NCBI RefSeq assembly: GCF_963678635.1
Contig: NC_087067.1
Coordinates: 11,639,716-11,703,715, forward strand
DNA length: 64,000 bases
Direction of reading: 5' to 3'
Origin: Symsagittifera roscoffensis
Lineage: Eukaryota; Xenacoelomorpha; Acoela; Convolutidae
Of this stretch, positions 12,201 through 24,200 are shown piece by piece; the first letter of the stretch is position 1; every line of letters begins with the position of its first letter. A model generated the notes under the pieces. It had not been told where the DNA came from and made no database searches. It saw only the letters and a program-made list of their open reading frames with translations. A program made the position numbers and the translations under genes.

Positions 12201-15200
12201 TGGACCTTCAAGACCTACTTCTGCGAGAAGATCTTGGAAGCCTAGCGCAAGCAGTTGCCCGTGCCCAAGCCTTGGATCTTGTGAATAAAACGTCCAGGGC
12301 CAGGAACCGGAGAAAGTTGCACCTTGCGAGGGTTGCCGAAAATGTCCCAGAGCCGGGTGCTGAGGCTGGTCGGAATGTAGGCGGACAGATCCCTCGAAGC
12401 CAACCAGTGGGAGCTGGTCAGGGACGTCAGCAGGCGAGCAATGACCCCCGCATCGACCAACTGGTGAGTGTCCAGAATGATCTGTTAGCTCAGATGCAGA
12501 ACATGACGGCCATGATGGGTAGGTTTGTTAATTCTATCATCCCCGTTCCCCACCCGGAAAACTTACCGCGGTCGGAACCTTCCCAAAGACCCCGACAACT
12601 ATACGAACCCCAACCCGGCGAGAATAGATCGAACTTATCTCCTGGCCTTGGAGGTCGTTACGGAATAAAAAACCAGATACCCCGTGGGAACTGTTTTGGC
12701 TGCGGCCAGCCGGGTCATTTTGCGAAGGAGTGTCCCCAGAAGAATTCGGATCATTTAAACTACCAAGGGCCGGGGCATTGAATATGCATCAGGGAGGTTT
12801 TGTCCCGGCCGAGATAAAGAATCAACAGCGAGTAAATTACCCATCCGCCACTTCCAACCCCTCTATGTACCGCTTGGACCCCACGACGAGCCCTCAGGTG
12901 CAAATGAGAGGCGAAGGCTTTCGAGGAACAGAGCAGGTTCAGACTTTATTCCACCAAACGACCCCCAGTCGACCGGAAGAACCTAAACAACTCACGAGTA
13001 TCCAGTGTCAGACAGAGAGTTCCTTGGAATTCGTGAGTGTTTGCCGAGTGCCCGAAGCGCCATTCGGGCTAATAGCGGAAGCGATTTTGGGCGGGCTACC
13101 GGTAAAAGCACTAGTGGATACGGGAGCTACGATCAACCTAATACGAAGCGAGGTGTACCATAATTTGACTACAGCCCCACCGTTACGGCCCTACAAAGGG
13201 ACACTAGAAACAGCGGATGGAAGGCAAGTGGGAGTCGAGGGATGGGTGACGGCTAATTTGGAGCTAGGGTCAATCGACGATGAGGTCGAGGCCCTGGTGG
13301 TGCCTGAGCTGAAAGTGGAGATGATCATAGGACTTCGGTCTTTGAAGGAGCATGAATGCTCGTTAGATTTCCAGTGTGACAACCTCTGGACGGGACGGAA
13401 GGAGGGATCTATAGTTCCCCTGCAATATGAAATATTGAAGGTGACCTCATACCCTAAACACTCGCCAGAGGACGATAATTACTGGGATGTAAACTCGTCG
13501 CATAGTACCCCGTTAACCGAACCACACACTTCTCTTGGTGGGTCAAACGTCGAGTCACCATATGCCATGGGGGATGTTGTAGAAGGTTTGCCCCCCGTCA
13601 GTCAGGACCCCGAGGTGCAGGGAATGCAAGAGGAAGGGTCGATGGACTTTCAGGTACGGGCTAAACAACATCTAGATGAAGATATAGAGAAGATTCTAGA
13701 ACTGGCAGCTCCCGAAGTGACAGGAACGGAGAGGGACCGGCTGAAACAGTTGATCAGTACTTATAGGGATGTGTTCGCTTTGACAGATGCCGAACTTGGC
13801 CAAACTAAATTGGTGACACATCGGATTGATACTGGAGACTTGGCCCCTATCAAGATCCCCCCCCCATCGAACATCTCCCGCAAAAATGCCGATCATCAGG
13901 GACGAAGTTAAGAGCATGCTGGAGAAAGGGGTGATTCAACCCTCAAAAAGCCCTTATAGTGCACCAATTGTCTTGCAAACGAAGAAAGACGGGAGTTGGC
14001 GGTTCTGTGTGGATTATCGGAAGCTGAATGATGTAACGGTCAAGGACGCATTTCCGATTCCGAAGATACATCAAACGTTCGATGCTCTTAACGGGCAGAA
14101 GTACTTCTCTTCCCTCGACCTGGCGAGTGGGTATTGGCAAGTGCCAGTAGCCGAGGAAGACCGACACAAGACAGCCTTTGTGACACCGGATGGAGGATTC
14201 TATGAGTACGTTATGATGCCCTTTGGGCTGTCCAATGCTCCAGGAACGTTGCAGCGGCTCATGAATGAATTTTTTCGGGACCACATGTGGAAGTGGGCCC
14301 TAGTATTCCTCGATGATGTGCTGGTGTACAGCAAGTGCGAAGACGACCATTTTGCACACCTGAAGGCTACCTTCCAGCTACTACGGGAGGCAAATTTGAA
14401 ACTGAAGCCGAAGAAATGCAGGTTGGTACAGAAGGAGGTGACTTATTTGAGCCACATAATTGGAAATGAAGGTATCCAAGTGGATCCCAAGAAAGTTGAA
14501 GTGGTTGAGAACTGGCCAGTGCCGAAAACAGTTAAGGGGGTGAGGTCTTTTCTCGGATTCTGCAATTACTACCGTCGATTTGTGAAGGACTTTGCCGGGA
14601 TTGCGAGTCCCCTGTCCTCTTTGACGAAAAAGAAGGTGCCCTTTATCTGGAACGACGAATGTCAGATAGCCTTCGATAGACTACGGAAAGAACTTATTAC
14701 GGCCCCAGTTCTGGAAATTCCTGACTATACGGGAACCTTCATATTGGACACGGATGCGAGCAATACCAGCTTGGGCGCTGTACTCTTGAACGTCAATAAC
14801 GGGGAGGAGAGACCACTTGTGTACGCTAGCAGGGTACTATCAAAAACAGAAACGAATTACTCAACGACAAAAAGAGAAGCCTTGGCTGTGGTGCAAGCGG
14901 TGAAATGGTTCAAACCCTACATCTGGGGGGTAAAATTTGTCCTTCGCACCGACCACTCCAGCCTTCAATGGCTCTTTAGGCAGAAGGAACCCGATGGAAT
15001 GACCTTCCGAATGCAACAGCAACTTCAAGAGTTTGACTTCAATGTAGTCCACAGAGCTGGGGCTAAACATGGAAATGCGGATGGCCTTTCCAGGATGCTA
15101 GAAGAAGGGCCCGACTGGATGCCAGGGGAGAAGGAGAAGGCATTCGGGTCTTGCCCAGAGCCTATGTCTCTCGAATTGGCCTTACAGAAAGCAAAGCAGC

Positions 15201-18200
15201 ACCAAGTCGAAACTGTCACAATGATCAGCGAGACCCAGGAAGAGGACGAGGAAGAAATGATTACCTGGGAACGGACGCCCTCTGAAAAATCGACTCTGCA
15301 AAGAGAGGATGACGCGATGTCTCAAGTGTTCTATTGGGCGGAGTCGGGAGGCGACGCGGGTGATATGCCATCTCTGGGGACAAACCTCATTCCCAAAGAG
15401 CAGGCGATACAGTACGGACCCGAGGCCCTAGCTTACTGGTCTAGATGGAACGAACTAAGTATCCGAGGGGGGGTGCTTTATAAAAAATGGTTCCCAAGGG
15501 ATGACTTGCGTCCGGTATTGCAGACGATTGTTCCTGCAACCGGGCGGAAGGAGATCCTCAACCAGCTGCACTCCTCGCAGATTAGCGGCGGACACTTTGC
15601 AGTTGAAAAGACCCTCGCTCGATTTCGTCAACGGTTCTGGTGGCCCACTATGAGGACAGACGTGGAGAAGAAGATACAATGGTGCCTCACTTGTGCAGCG
15701 CGGAGCACAGGAGGAAAAAAGAGGGTCGCTGGGCTTGTCCCGTTTAAAGTGGGGATCCGATTCAATACATTGGCGGCGGACATCCTAGGGCCCATGACGT
15801 TGGCAGCAAAGTCTCGTGCGAAGCACATCTTAGTGATGACGGACTTGTTCACGAAGTATGCAATTGCCGTCCCACTTGTATCCACGGATTCGGCAGAGGT
15901 GGCCCGGGAGATAGTCGAGAACTGGGTACTCAAGTTTGAGGCACCGAACATTCTGCATACCGATCAAGGGAAGAACTTTGGGAGTAATCTCATCCTCGAA
16001 ATGTGCCGACTGCTGGGGATCGATAAATCCCGCACTTCCCCGTACCACCCCCAAGGCAATGGACAGGTAGAACGTCATAATAGGGTAATCGCGGATGTCA
16101 TTTCAAAGTACTGCGCGGACAACCCCCGGACATGGGATACAGTATTGCCCTTCTTGAATTTCGTCTATAATACTACCGTCCACCGAACAACCGGTGCGAC
16201 CCCTTTCAATCTAGTACATGGACAGGAATGCCAGTACCCAATCGACCTGTTCTACCCAAAACCCTACGACGAAGTTCCGACACAGGATGGGTTTGTAGAA
16301 TGGCTCGACGAGCAATTCCGAGACGCCCATAGCAGCGCTCGAGAGCTACTGGGAACTAATCAGCGACGCCAGAAGGATCAATATCGGAAAAGAGTTCATG
16401 GAGAACCGTACGCGACGGGAGACAAAGTGTGGGTTTGGGCGAAAGAGAAGATAAAGTCGAAGAAGTTCTTCCTACCATGGGATGGGCCCTATGTGGTCTT
16501 GGCCAAAGTCTCTGAAGTGAATTACAAGGTGGCCAAACCCTCCACCCCCGCAAAGACCAGGTATTTGCATTTTAACATGTTGAAGCCGTATGTAGGGGAG
16601 AACATGCAATCCAACGAGACTTCCCACCCTAAGCGTCCGACCCCTTCACGGTCGGTCAGATTCTTTGACGACCCTGAAATTAGAGACGACGAATTGGAAA
16701 TGGCTATTGGAGAGACCCACGAGTTAAGACCATTGAGGTTACCTGCCTCACGACTACCTCCGAATGCCCGGTTGAACGACAAACCCCTAGAGAACCCTAA
16801 CCCAATAGAGGATCCGAACCAAAACGAAGTCGAAGTAGTGGAGACTTACGACGCAGCCGAACTGGAGACCAGAAGGGGAGACGATCATCTGAACGCGCCA
16901 GCGGACCAGGAACTCGCTCCGCTAGAACCTAACGAGTCCTTGGAGTTGAGGGGAGAGCACGAGGCAGAGGGCGAGGGCCGACCTAGTCGTAGACGGCGAC
17001 CTCCTGTTCGCTTTGGGATTGATGAGTTCAAGCGGGGCTAACTCCAACCCCAATCAGACAAACACTATTAAAACTTTCTCTCCGTCAAAAAAAAAAAATT
17101 TAAAAATAGGGCATTCAAAAAAAAAAAAAAAAAAATTTTGCTATAACTTCATAAGGGGGGAGACCAAAACTTAAAACTTAAGGGACATTTTTAATCAAAT
17201 TAATGGTTATACTTTAATGGTTATAGGTTTTCCAAATTCCAGGGGAAAATAGATACTTAGGGATGCGATGGTCTTATTCATTTAGTCTTTCTTTTTTTTT
17301 TATTATTATTGCTGTTTAGATCGTAAATTGTAATCTACATATGAACTCATGGCTGGTCGGGCTGGCAATCCTCTTGCTACTTGGAGTATGGCCCTCATCG
17401 GCAGTGACGATCAACCATACCGCCGGAGCAGTGTTCATGGCGGAGACTCCCCTCATCATTGCGAGCGCAATGGAAACTTCTTGGGTTTCGGTACCATTCC
17501 CCGTGGTCCCTGCGATTAAACGGACACTCCTCGATATAGCCTTCCAGGAACATCAGTATATGTTGGCGGATCGCTGGAAAGAATGGGATGGCAAGATCTG
17601 CGGTGACAACATCACTACGGAAGCATTTGTGAATCTAACCTACCTGGCATTCAAAGGCATTGAGTACGAAATTAGTGAAATAGAGGCCGTGCTCTACGAG
17701 ATGAAGAACCGAGCTACGACGTTCGTCGACAAGCTTGAAAGGAGCTCCACGAGAGTAAAAAGGTGGATCAAGCCAGCGCTGGGAGGAGTTGCGGCGGCCA
17801 TAGTGTTAGCTCCGATACTCAAGGAAGGGTTTTGTCACTACTTCTCCTTCTTTGGTCTTTGTGACGGAGACTCGAACTTGGATGAGCTGGGCAAGGAAGC
17901 TTCGTTCTTGGATGGGGCTGTCCGGACCATCGTACTCGAGACTGGGGAGAGGTTGCATCTTTTGGGCCACTCTCTTAACAAGACGCAGACCCAGCTGAAA
18001 ATTATATCGCACGACTCGAATGCAAACTTCGAACTGTTCAGGGGATTATTGAGGCATGTTCTAGGTGGGACTGACGACCAACGAAAGGAGGAAAGTGCCT
18101 GTAAGATGTATAGGTGGAACTCCCTCTATGGACAAACATTGAAGTATTCCACAGTGATTGCGAACCACTCAGCGACTTTTGACACCATCAGAGCCGAACT

Positions 18201-21200
18201 GATAGCGTTCAAAATGGCGGTACACAATTACAGGTATATCTTGGACGATGCGTTGAGTTCCTTGACGCGAGGAGATATTCCCGCTACTCTTGTTCCCCCG
18301 GAAGTACTGACGAGTATCTTAGATGGAATTCAGTTGGATAAGATGCAAGAGGCTATACCCAGGAACGAACTGATGACGTACTATGGATTCGAGTTGGTGC
18401 AGTCGACGGTGATCACGGAAACGGGGATCAACGTTTTGATTAACATTCCTGTACACCACACGATGGGCCTGCACGACGTCTATCGGACGACTCCTCTTCC
18501 CCAGCCGGCGAATGGGGGATCGACAGCGACTCAGTATAAGTTTGTAAATACGCACTTGCTGGTGTCGGAGAGACGGGACAACTTTGCAGAAGTATCTGGA
18601 GAAGTGATCTCAGCTCACTGCAGTGGAAGCAGCCGGTTGAAGCTTTGCTTCCGACCTTTCGCGATGTCCCGAAGTAGTGAATCATCTTGTCTAGCAAGTC
18701 TCTTCTTCGACTTGCCTACAAATGCGTTGAAGTTGTGCCCTCAGGAGGTGATTGTTCTGCCAGAAATCCCCACGGCTGTGTACCTGGACGACTCAACTTA
18801 TTTGGTAACCTCAGGGGACGATGATTATACGCTTTTCAACTACAGCAGAGGAGCTAAGTGGAGGGGTGAACCCATATCCGGTTGCAGAAGTTGCCTTCTA
18901 CGACCTAGTTGCGATGGTAGGATCGAAACGCCAGATGGTGCTTTGGTCCTAGTGCCAGATCCACGCACCTGCCAGTACGAGACTGGATTAACGGTGATGA
19001 TCAGACAACACCCGTTGATCCGGACCTTGTTTGCGACTTTGGAGGAAGCTGAAAAGAACCTCCCAGGAGTCATGATACCGGAGATCTTACGAGAGCAGGC
19101 GAGGAGCGAGATGGTCGAAGCACTCCGACTCAATCTGATCAAGTTGCCAGAGGGGTCGGTGGACGAAGAAGCCCTATCGGAGATTGCCAAACCCTTTGCT
19201 GATGAAATTTTACGCAAACACACCCCTTTTCATTGGCAGATGATGCGCAGTGGACCTGTACAACTAGGACTGGTGATCTGGCTGTTGGTCGCAGTCTTTT
19301 TAATATTGGGTTGCGCGTACTGGCGTTGTTTTTCAGGGAGGGCGCGTTTACTGGGAATTAATAGGCGTCGCCAACGAGGCGCGGACTTCGAGGACTCCTA
19401 CTGTTGTGCGCCACCAGGACGACATCGAGGGGTGCCGCCACCTAGATACGATCCCAACTACGAGGGTGGATGACAGAGACCCAACAGTTATCCCCAGGGA
19501 CCCTCCAGAGATGATTCGTTCTCTGGGCAGATATACCTACCCCCCAGAGTACCCGCTAGCTCATCATTCGATGAAGTGAACCTTACCAGGACCACAGAGG
19601 GAAGTGGGGCGTCGAGCACACCGCTGATGGGACGAGGCTTTAACTATATGCGAGGCAAGTGGAAGGGGGTTTCTGGACGTGGACCCCGGATCGGTACAAG
19701 CGCGCTGATGGACACCAGTCTGTGAGGAGGGGAGGATGAGGCGACCAAGAGGGTGAGAACAAGTCCGACCGGTTGTGAGTCTAAAACATTTTATATATTC
19801 ATGAACTCAATATAATGCTCATCGTATTCGGTGCTACTATACTAGGGTGTGACCCCACCTCATGGATATCATTATTTCGTTTCAAACATTCATTACTATC
19901 TAAATGGATGAGGTTGGATCACACCGTGAGGAGTAACTTGATAGCAGTCATGTCCCCGAGTCAGATCAGCTGACCCCTCATTCATGATATAATCATACGT
20001 GCTTTTATTTGACGGGGACTGACTAGAGGTTTGCGATCACACGATACAATTTAGTGAGGGTCATTAAACACTTAATCAGGTTAATTTAGCGCAAGCTCAG
20101 GCTAATTCTTAGCATACAAGACTTTCGTGACCAGGCTTGCAGGTTAACCGACGAACATGACAGATTACAATCTTAAGTAAAGGCAACCGATTGATTGACG
20201 GGCCGTCGTGTCACCTCGATACGAACATCTGAACAGGTGAAGATAAGGGAAAAAGAGAACCACGAAGGCTGAAACCGTGCATTGTTACTACCAAAATTCA
20301 GTCGTTAAGAAACCTTCGAATTTTAATATATTCTCTAAATTACAAAAGAAAAAAAAAGTCGCTAAAATGACAATTGTGTGGAGATCCTTCATCCTCCGAG
20401 CCTTCTTCACCATCCTAGTCTGCCAGGAAGAAGATGAGTATATAACTCTTTCACTGAAGAGTGGTGCCTCCCTGCACCTATTGGCATACACCGCCTCCTG
20501 GCATGAGTTCCGGTTGTTTCTGCGAAGGCAGGGTGCCCCACGGCCTTTCCGACACTACCCTAGAGTCGAAGAGACGGTGCCGGATGTGAGCACAGCTCTC
20601 TGGAAGTTCAATCCGGGGGAGCCCGATCTGGAGAGTTGCTCAACTGCGGGCCAATTTCATGTACATGAGCCAGCGCGGGACACGGCAACTGACACTTGCT
20701 CGACCGAGGGGTCAACCGCCTTCGGAGAAGTCTGGGCGGGAGAGATTTCTCAGTTGGGAGAGGGATGAGGACTCTGCAAGCACCCACTCAATTTCCCTCT
20801 CCGACATAGCAAGGGCTAGGAGGAGGAGGCCGAGTGATAGGCCCAAAATTAGGGACCTCTTTGACGAAATCAGACATACCATTGGCGCGGAAGAATATCG
20901 GGCGCTCCAGGCCCAATGGGGAGAGGGGAATTGGTCAGACGAATATGACGAATCCTCAACCAATTCGGGGGCCGAAAGTTAGGAGAGGACAGTTTATAAA
21001 CTCTCGCTAATAACCAAGGAATTTATAAAGGAAGGAACTGATTAAACTTATATCTCAAACTTAAACTTAACTATATCTTATACCTAAATAAAGTATAGAT
21101 TGTATATAGTCAGTAATTCAGTATTTAATGAAGAAAAAAAAGGGGAAGAGAAAAACCTAACATTATTCGGGAGAATAATAGACTAGAAGGGAAGACTGTA

Positions 21201-24200
21201 GAATTGGTAATTCTAGCAAATTTTCGACTTAGCGTATTTTCTGCGCATTTTATCCTAACATGATAGTGAAAATATTAGTAAATTTGGTTCAAAATCGGGT
21301 TATGGTTAGTTTATTGGGGTCGTATGACTTTGTTGCTTGGGTCAAGATTTGACACCGAAGTCAGATGTTATTTAAGTAAGTAGTCAGATGTTATTTAAGT
21401 AAGTAGCGAAGGGGGGATTTAATTGATAAGAATCATACGACTTCGGTACTTACCCGATTTACGATGCCAACCGCAGGGGGATGTATTTACAAAACGTGAA
21501 CAAGTCGATAAAAACCCCGGACTTGGGACCCGTCAGCTTTGACAGGGGGAGTAGGTAAAAGGGAAAAACCATAGGGGGCAGTTGTGATTAAGGGGATGAC
21601 AGCACCGATATGAAGTGGCGTGACATTAACAAAAACGGAGCACAAATAGAGATAAGAAGAAGTGGAGGTTAGAGAGCGGATTAAAAAGAGAACGAGTTAA
21701 CGAGCGTAAGATTCAGTAGGTCCCAGTGTGGTCGCTATCTGAACTCATCTGTTAATTGTTTCACAGCGAGTGAAGTAAGAACGTAAGTCGAAGTGCCTTG
21801 TGGAAAATTAGTTAGAGCAGAAGTTAGTACAAGTCAGAGAGCTTAGTCGACACGTGTACTGACCGAGTACGCAGAGAAGAAATTGTTAAGTGTGTACAGA
21901 TCGCAAACCATTCTGTTGTATATTGCTAAATTTTATGCTGGCCGAATTAGTAGGCCCTTTGTATTCATTCAGACTTATACATATATTGAATTCATTTGAG
22001 AGAAAGGAATTCGTTATACGCGACTTCAAGCCAGATATAGCAAGCAAGAGCATCACTGACTAAGGGGGAGCAATAGAATACAGTAGAGGACAACTCACCA
22101 CTAAAAATAACCCTTTCGGGATTGTCGTTAATACCGAGCCTTAGTGCCCCCCTGCTTTAGCACGGTAAAAGGGATAGCTTCGCAAGACTGTGTGTGAAAA
22201 TCCTAAAGACGACAGAAAGTGTATGACTAGCATTTTTCCATATATGGAAAATGTATGACAAGTATTTTTGGTCATCCCGGGTAGCGTGAAAAAAATGGGA
22301 CAGAAATTATGATCCATTCTGTCGACCGGGAAAAAAGAATTAAGTGTCGAGAAAAGCCAGATCGACTAAAATTTTAATCTCAACTTGAAAGCTAACTTCA
22401 ATGGGGTATAAAATTTTTTGTCAAAAACTATTAGTTTGAAGCCGAAAACTGACTGAATAAAAAAACTCAAGCTTAAAAATTCCACTTTTGTTTGCAGCAT
22501 ACATGTACCATTTACATGAGTAATTTTTGGTTGAAGCAAGATGAATTCGTGCGTAGAAAACTACCGCTTCCGTTGTGTAAATTAATGTTTATCTCAATTT
22601 CCCAATTTTTCATAACAGACTGATTAAATTAAAAATGAAAATGATATTGATTCCTCAAAAAAGTTATACGTGTTTCATTCTAATCATCTAATTGAAATGG
22701 ACTCCAAAAGAAACATAGAACTCGCTGCAATCCGTTATCACCACCAGGGGTGGATTTAAGGGGGGGGGGGGGGGGTGGACGCCTTTTTCTCAGGGATTCG
22801 ACCCCTTGCCGACCCAAAGGGTCCCCTTTTTGTACTATTTTGAGATATGTTTAATTTGGTGACGAAATCTAAAAAACTTTCTAAAGACACCTTTGCCGCC
22901 AAAATATACTATCTCTGAGGGGGGAGTGCGCGCCGAAAAAAACTTCAAAAGTTTCCAAAAAGTACAAAAAAACGCTCTTTTTTTGGCCTGTTTTTTCAGA
23001 ACTTTGCCTGCGGCGCAGAAAATTTGGCCAAAACAGGTTCTTTTTTGTGCTTTGGGAGCGAGCTCGGAAAATCAATTTGGTTGACCTAGAAAAAAAACTA
23101 CCAAATTTTCGAAAAATTTTTCAAAATCCGATCCGCCACTGATCACCACGTTTTTGCCGTTTTCAATGAAAATTGGACGATATTGGAAAGTTCGCATTGC
23201 CCATGGCAGGCACTTCTGGTAATCATGTTCACGTACATGCAAATTTCACGGTCGTACGATTGTTATCACAGGAGGAGTACGATCACACACATTTACACAC
23301 ACTCACATCACACACAGACACATACACACACATACACACACAGATACATAGACATACACACCCGCACATACACAAATGATAATCCTAATTGACATTAGAG
23401 ACAACTTGGACCCGCAAGTGGGCGACATTGGGCTGGATGGCGACAGTTTCAATCTGGCTTCATTTGCGACTGGATCTGTGGAAAGCGAAGAGGGCGATGG
23501 CGACACGGATGAAGTGTATCTGACGTGTCATTGGGACGGGATGGAGGTTTTGGTGCCTAACACTGGCAACCTCAGTTAGTTTATTTCAATAACAACGGGT
23601 TTTTAAGAAGGAAAGATTGTGTTTGATTGTCATTGGGTACCGCATTCGAATATTTAGCCATGGAAAGTAGTAACTAACCGCAACCTGAAAACCCGGGTAA
23701 TATTAAAGTTCGAAATTGTAAACGAACTTTATATCTTGTAAGAATGAATTCAAAATTTTACAAAGTTCTTTTATGTCAGCCAATTTTGAAGTTCGGGTTA
23801 GAACTCAAAGATATTTTTGCCAGTTAACCCCTGCCCTCCGCTCCCCGCATATGTATAGGAACTAGAAAATATTTTTTATCACTTCGTCGATCAAAATGCA
23901 ACTAACTAAAATCTTTCCTATCTCTCTCTCTCTCTCTCTCTCTCTTCAAGGGGATTAAAACAAAAAAAGTTTTCAGATTTGACCTTCGCCAGTTTTCAAA
24001 AGAAGTCCTATTAAAAATCTAAAAGATCAAGCCTCTCTGTAGATTTAGGGTATAGCTTTTCTAAGTTCGTTCCTTGGCTAATGAACTCAGCGGGGCGTCC
24101 TAGGTTCACTTTTATCCACAATCCGGAAAGGATTATGTTGGTGGCAAGTATTCTTTTAGTATCAATTATTTTGAAAAAAATATGAAATGGCGATTTTCTC

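Larger units (their letters stand above)
10609..22214 (+). mobile_element. Ty3/Gypsy LTR retrotransposon with env and a 3' accessory ORF (11.6 kb)
   Basis: The element has two LTRs starting TG and ending CA, a primer-binding site, gag, pol (protease, RT, RNase H, integrase), env, an extra 3' frame and a polypurine tract next to the 3' LTR. It is flanked by the 5-bp duplication GAAAG (10604-10608 and 22215-22219). The LTRs differ by about two substitutions plus one 23-bp tandem duplication, so insertion was recent. It sits in sense orientation in intron 13 of the EGF/SEA/ZP gene. Despite its youth, gag has an in-frame TAA, pol a frame break in a C run and env an in-frame TGA. Its base composition (GC-richer coding region) differs clearly from the host introns. 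Confidence 0.95.

Noticed and set aside
13943-19223. Long minus-strand open frames across pol and env
   Set aside because: They are mirror frames of well-supported plus-strand genes with clear catalytic motifs and have no domains of their own.
23173-23506. His/Thr-rich and Val/Cys-rich open frames over the CA repeat
   Set aside because: They are translations of a microsatellite. Only the part after 23399 is coding, as exon 14.
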